Assembly: GCA_917880885.1 (NCBI GenBank)
Contig: OU862933.1
Location: 8,479,452-8,543,451 of the forward strand
From: Limnephilus marmoratus
Lineage: Eukaryota > Arthropoda > Insecta > Trichoptera > Limnephilidae
Length of the DNA stretch: 64,000 bases
Direction: 5' to 3'
Of this stretch, positions 61,884-64,000 are shown piece after piece. Made by a program: the position numbers and the translations under genes. Positions within the stretch are counted from its first letter, which is position 1. The number at the start of each line of letters is the position of its first letter. The notes below the pieces were generated by a model. That model searched no databases and was not told the origin of the DNA. It saw only the letters and a program-made list of their open reading frames with translations.

Positions 61884-61922
61884 ATTCCATTAGCTCGGTG
61901 GTAGAGCAGATACCGGCGCGCG
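61884..61922 (+). ncRNA. tRNA 5'-half-like fragment
   Basis: CATTAGCTCGGTGGTAGAGCAGATACCGG matches the TAGCTCRGTGGTAGAGC D arm and Pol III A box of many tRNAs. No matching T arm or B box follows, so it is a fragment. Confidence 0.4.
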
Positions 61923-61977
61923 TGTAAAATATATGATCTATTTGAAACATGTTCCGTAGAGAAATAGATTACTCACT

Positions 61978-62160
61978 CACAGAATGATTTTGGTGATCAG
62001 ATTTAAATAGTCAGGTACTTCCCCACCTTCCTCTCCCCATCGCTTTCCCCTCTCCACTCCCTTCAGCCCCACAAAACTTCCCAAATGAGAAAGCAACAGT
62101 CTCACTTGCTTCAGACGGGTTGGAGCAGTTGGGACTCTTGTGCGGTATTGAGTTATTTTT
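61978..62160 (+). mobile_element. Family K copy
   Basis: TTTGGTGATCAGATTTAAATAG, CAGGTACTTCCCCACC, the pyrimidine tract, a CAACAGTCTCACTTGC block and CTTGTGCGGTATTGAG. 5' part missing; the A-tail is replaced by AT-rich sequence. Confidence 0.65.
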
Positions 62161-62599
62161 TAACTATTCGTCTCGTTAATGTTGTTGTAGCCTCATCATT
62201 CATCTATAATAATAATTATTGTCAAAACTAACTAGGAACTAATTTTTAATAAATGCATTCTTGAAACAGAGCACCTTTCTGGCGGTTCGCCTGCAGTCAC
62301 CTGTTTTGATTAGTCAGACTCGCCGTGTTGTTCCTCCACTTGTCGCTGAGAGGGAAATAAAAGACAAGACTCCCATTTAAATGCCTCTAAAACTACATAA
62401 ATTACTTGACATTTGAACCCTCGACACGCTGCACTATGCGGTAGTACCAACAACTAAATAATACCGAGAATAGAGATGCATGAACTAATCATTTGTTACT
62501 GAAGTATTCGTTACTCACGGTGTACCGAAGAGTAGTAGTTACTTTGCTATGATTACTTTCGTACCGAATTCTTGGAAGATAATTTAATACATACAATTT
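62161..62599. other. No recognisable gene
   Basis: Unassigned. GAGATGCATGAACTAATC near 62460 starts a stretch without any motif known to me. Confidence 0.35.
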
Positions 62600-63160
62600 T
62601 TGTGAAGTGAAAACTTCTTTAGCACCGTTGTGATTTGAAACTCGATGAAAGGGAAGCGAGCGACACTAAAAAGATACAAACAGATACATCTATGTCTATA
62701 GGATTTAGCCTGCGAGAGAATGAGATAGCAATAAAATATGTTTTTATTTCACGGGTGGTCGGTTCCAATATAATACGATAAATCCACGGTCCCACGCAAG
62801 TCTCCTTTGGTCTAGTGGTATAAAGCGACTGACGAAACTTATCGGCCAGACATTCAGCGGATCAAGGATTTACAACGAAATCCAAAAAAATGTGAATCCA
62901 ATCCAATCTTCAAATCACCCCAAAATGAATAAGCAAAGAAAACACAAAAGAAAGCGACATCTAGCGACTCCGAAGAAGAAAACACAAATACTAATAAGAT
63001 GACCAAACGTACAGGAAAAGGTGCACTGGAATTCAACGACAAAAATATGGAAAAAAATCATCGTTCAAATTGATAAAATAGATGCTTCGTAATCTTGTAT
63101 ACTTAATTTTTCTGAAGGTTTCACTTCTAACGTGTGGGATTTGCACACTCTGTCTTTTTT
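62600..63160. repeat. Family M2 element, widest copy
   Basis: Left part GAAGTGAAAACTTCTTTAGC, ACCGTTGTGATTTGAAACTC, AAGCGAGCGACACTAAAAAG; right part GATGCTTCGTAATC, GGTTTCACTTCTAACGTGTG and TTTGCACACTCTG. GAAGTGAAA at the left is inverted as TTTCACTTC at the right. In between lies a tRNA-like A box at 62803 (TTTGGTCTAGTGGTATAAAG) and a short acidic/basic frame (62934-63074: KKATSSDSEEENTN...). This may be a composite of two insertions. Confidence 0.4.
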
Positions 63161-63514
63161 GGTATTAACCTGTTCTGAAGCGGCAGGAATGTAATCTAAT
63201 TTTAATATCTCAAGGAAAACAGAAGAAAAAATAAAGTAAAAAAAAATAATAGGTACTTAAATAGAAATGAAATGAATAAAAATACAAGAAATACAAAATA
63301 TTTGAAAGAAATAAATAAAAATGATTGATATGAAAAGAGAAACATACAGGCATTGAGTATGTTCTCATAGTATTATAGAAGTTATCGATCCGCAGTATAT
63401 AATGCATTTGACGAGAACCGATGTGTGAATTTTGTGTTTAAGATTAACATTTTTTGTCAGGGGAATGTCTTTTTCAATTAAATTTTAAATAATCGGATGA
63501 AATAATAATATTTA

Positions 63515-64000
63515 ATGAATCCAGTGATAAAACTAGCTATAAGAATTTGTATGAATAAGGTTATGGAACATGTGATGGACTTAGTGATGAAACATTCGAT
63601 GAAACCAATGATGAAATCTTTGAAAAATCCACTGAAGAAACTATCTATGAACATTTTTATGAATAAAGTGATGGAACATGTGATAAAAATTCGTGATGAA
63701 ACATGCGATGAAACCAGTGATGAAATGTGTGATGAATCCAATGACGAAACATGTGATGAAAACTGTGATGAAAGATGCGATGAACCCAGCGATGAAATCT
63801 TCGATGATTACAGTATGACATATGGTGAAAACGGTGCAAATCCTGACGATAATAGGGATGAAATCAGTGATAAAACATTTGATGCGGTGAAACCATGCTT
63901 TGAAATCACTGATGAAACTAGCAATGAAATCTGTATTGAATCCAGTGACGAATTCAGTACTGTAAGTATAAAAGTATCCATTGGTTCCTATAAAAAAGTA
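63515..64000 (+). CDS. Open frame with acidic CDE/SDE repeats (runs off window)
   Basis: From ATG 63515 the frame stays open to the window end (162 codons). The first ~50 codons are Met/Lys-rich (MNPVIKLAIRIC, MKHSMKPMMKSL), then repeats such as RDETCDETSDEMCDESNDET, CDENCDERCDEPSDEIFDD, and more diverged EITDETSNEICIESSDEF. The DNA is a degenerate array of 12-15-base GATGAAAC(A/C)-rich units. A donor-like GTAAGTAT follows ACT at 63961. It may be a minisatellite that happens to be open, or an exon of a repeat-rich acidic protein. No homologue recognised. The opposite strand is also open (HHxFHHxF pattern), a by-product of the repeat, which argues for caution. Confidence 0.35.
   Translation, partial: MNPVIKLAIRICMNKVMEHVMDLVMKHSMKPMMKSLKNPLKKLSMNIFMNKVMEHVIKIRDETCDETSDEMCDESNDETCDENCDERCDEPSDEIFDDYSMTYGENGANPDDNRDEISDKTFDAVKPCFEITDETSNEICIESSDEFSTVSIKVSIGSYKKV

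Noticed and set aside
63478..63839. Minus-strand His-rich (HHxFHHxF) frames
   Set aside because: By-products of the GATGAA repeat read on the other strand; I know no protein family with this pattern and the repeat keeps both strands open.
1..64000. CRISPR arrays, bacterial operons, rRNA genes
   Set aside because: No short regular repeats with unique spacers, no ribosome-binding-site-linked genes, no rRNA signature. The sequence is eukaryotic and repeat-dominated.
1..64000. Endogenous virus or LTR retrotransposon
   Set aside because: No protease, integrase, envelope or LTR-like direct repeat pair was recognised; all RT motifs seen are of LINE type.

Overview
The window looks like AT-rich nuclear DNA of an insect, most likely a moth or butterfly. 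I infer this from Helitrons with 5' TC, 3' CTAG and A/T flanks (including a type whose 5' end carries the GTCTGTCTG microsatellite), a full-length R1-clade LINE, Jockey-, RTE- and CR1-like LINE relics, PIF/Harbinger-like MITEs with MADF remnants, a hAT element with an 8-bp target duplication, and Penelope-like foldbacks. There is no operon structure, rRNA, CRISPR array or bacterial-type gene. I found no convincing intact host gene; almost everything recognisable is a transposable element (TE), a relic or a repeat.

Layout. 0-5 kb: a GC-rich stretch with a perfect CRE motif upstream of a truncated THAP-domain start, a nested hairpin, a Helitron end and a LINE relic. 5-13 kb: copies of a ~260-bp poly(A)-ended repeat (called family K here), a 634-bp foldback, several Helitron ends, a 1.2-kb Helitron with a Rep/helicase fragment and a nested SINE, and a LINE 3' end. 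13-19 kb: sparse repeats, tRNA-like heads and a Harbinger-like MITE. 19-27 kb: a decayed C2H2 zinc-finger locus, a LINE relic, a 697-bp TIR element and a 73-bp satellite derived from a zinc finger. 27-32 kb: two inverted copies of a Jockey-like LINE on either side of a tRNA-derived foldback that is itself interrupted by a small Penelope-type foldback. 32-38 kb: LINE relics and a five-unit minisatellite. 38-50 kb: a ~950-bp near-perfect Penelope palindrome, MITEs, more SINE and LINE copies and a second perfect hairpin. 50-56.5 kb: a 5.56-kb R1-clade LINE (two overlapping ORFs, one in-frame stop) inside a hAT element that itself sits at the edge of a TA-flanked MITE. 56.5-64 kb: LINE relics and a 12-15-bp acidic coding repeat open to the window end.

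How the parts relate. The Jockey-like LINE (28.9, 30.3, 37.7 and 49.3 kb) and a SINE family (11.3, 22.7, 27.2, 36.0, 44.4, 47.0 and 58.6 kb) share their last ~100 nt, as expected when a SINE borrows a LINE's reverse transcriptase. Three foldbacks (30.2, 39.4 and 48.1 kb) have the same architecture: a short unpaired left extension, a near-perfect palindrome, flanking duplications of 12-17 bp and, in two of them, a hammerhead-like CTGANGA/GAAAC block. These foldbacks are the most unusual structure in the window.
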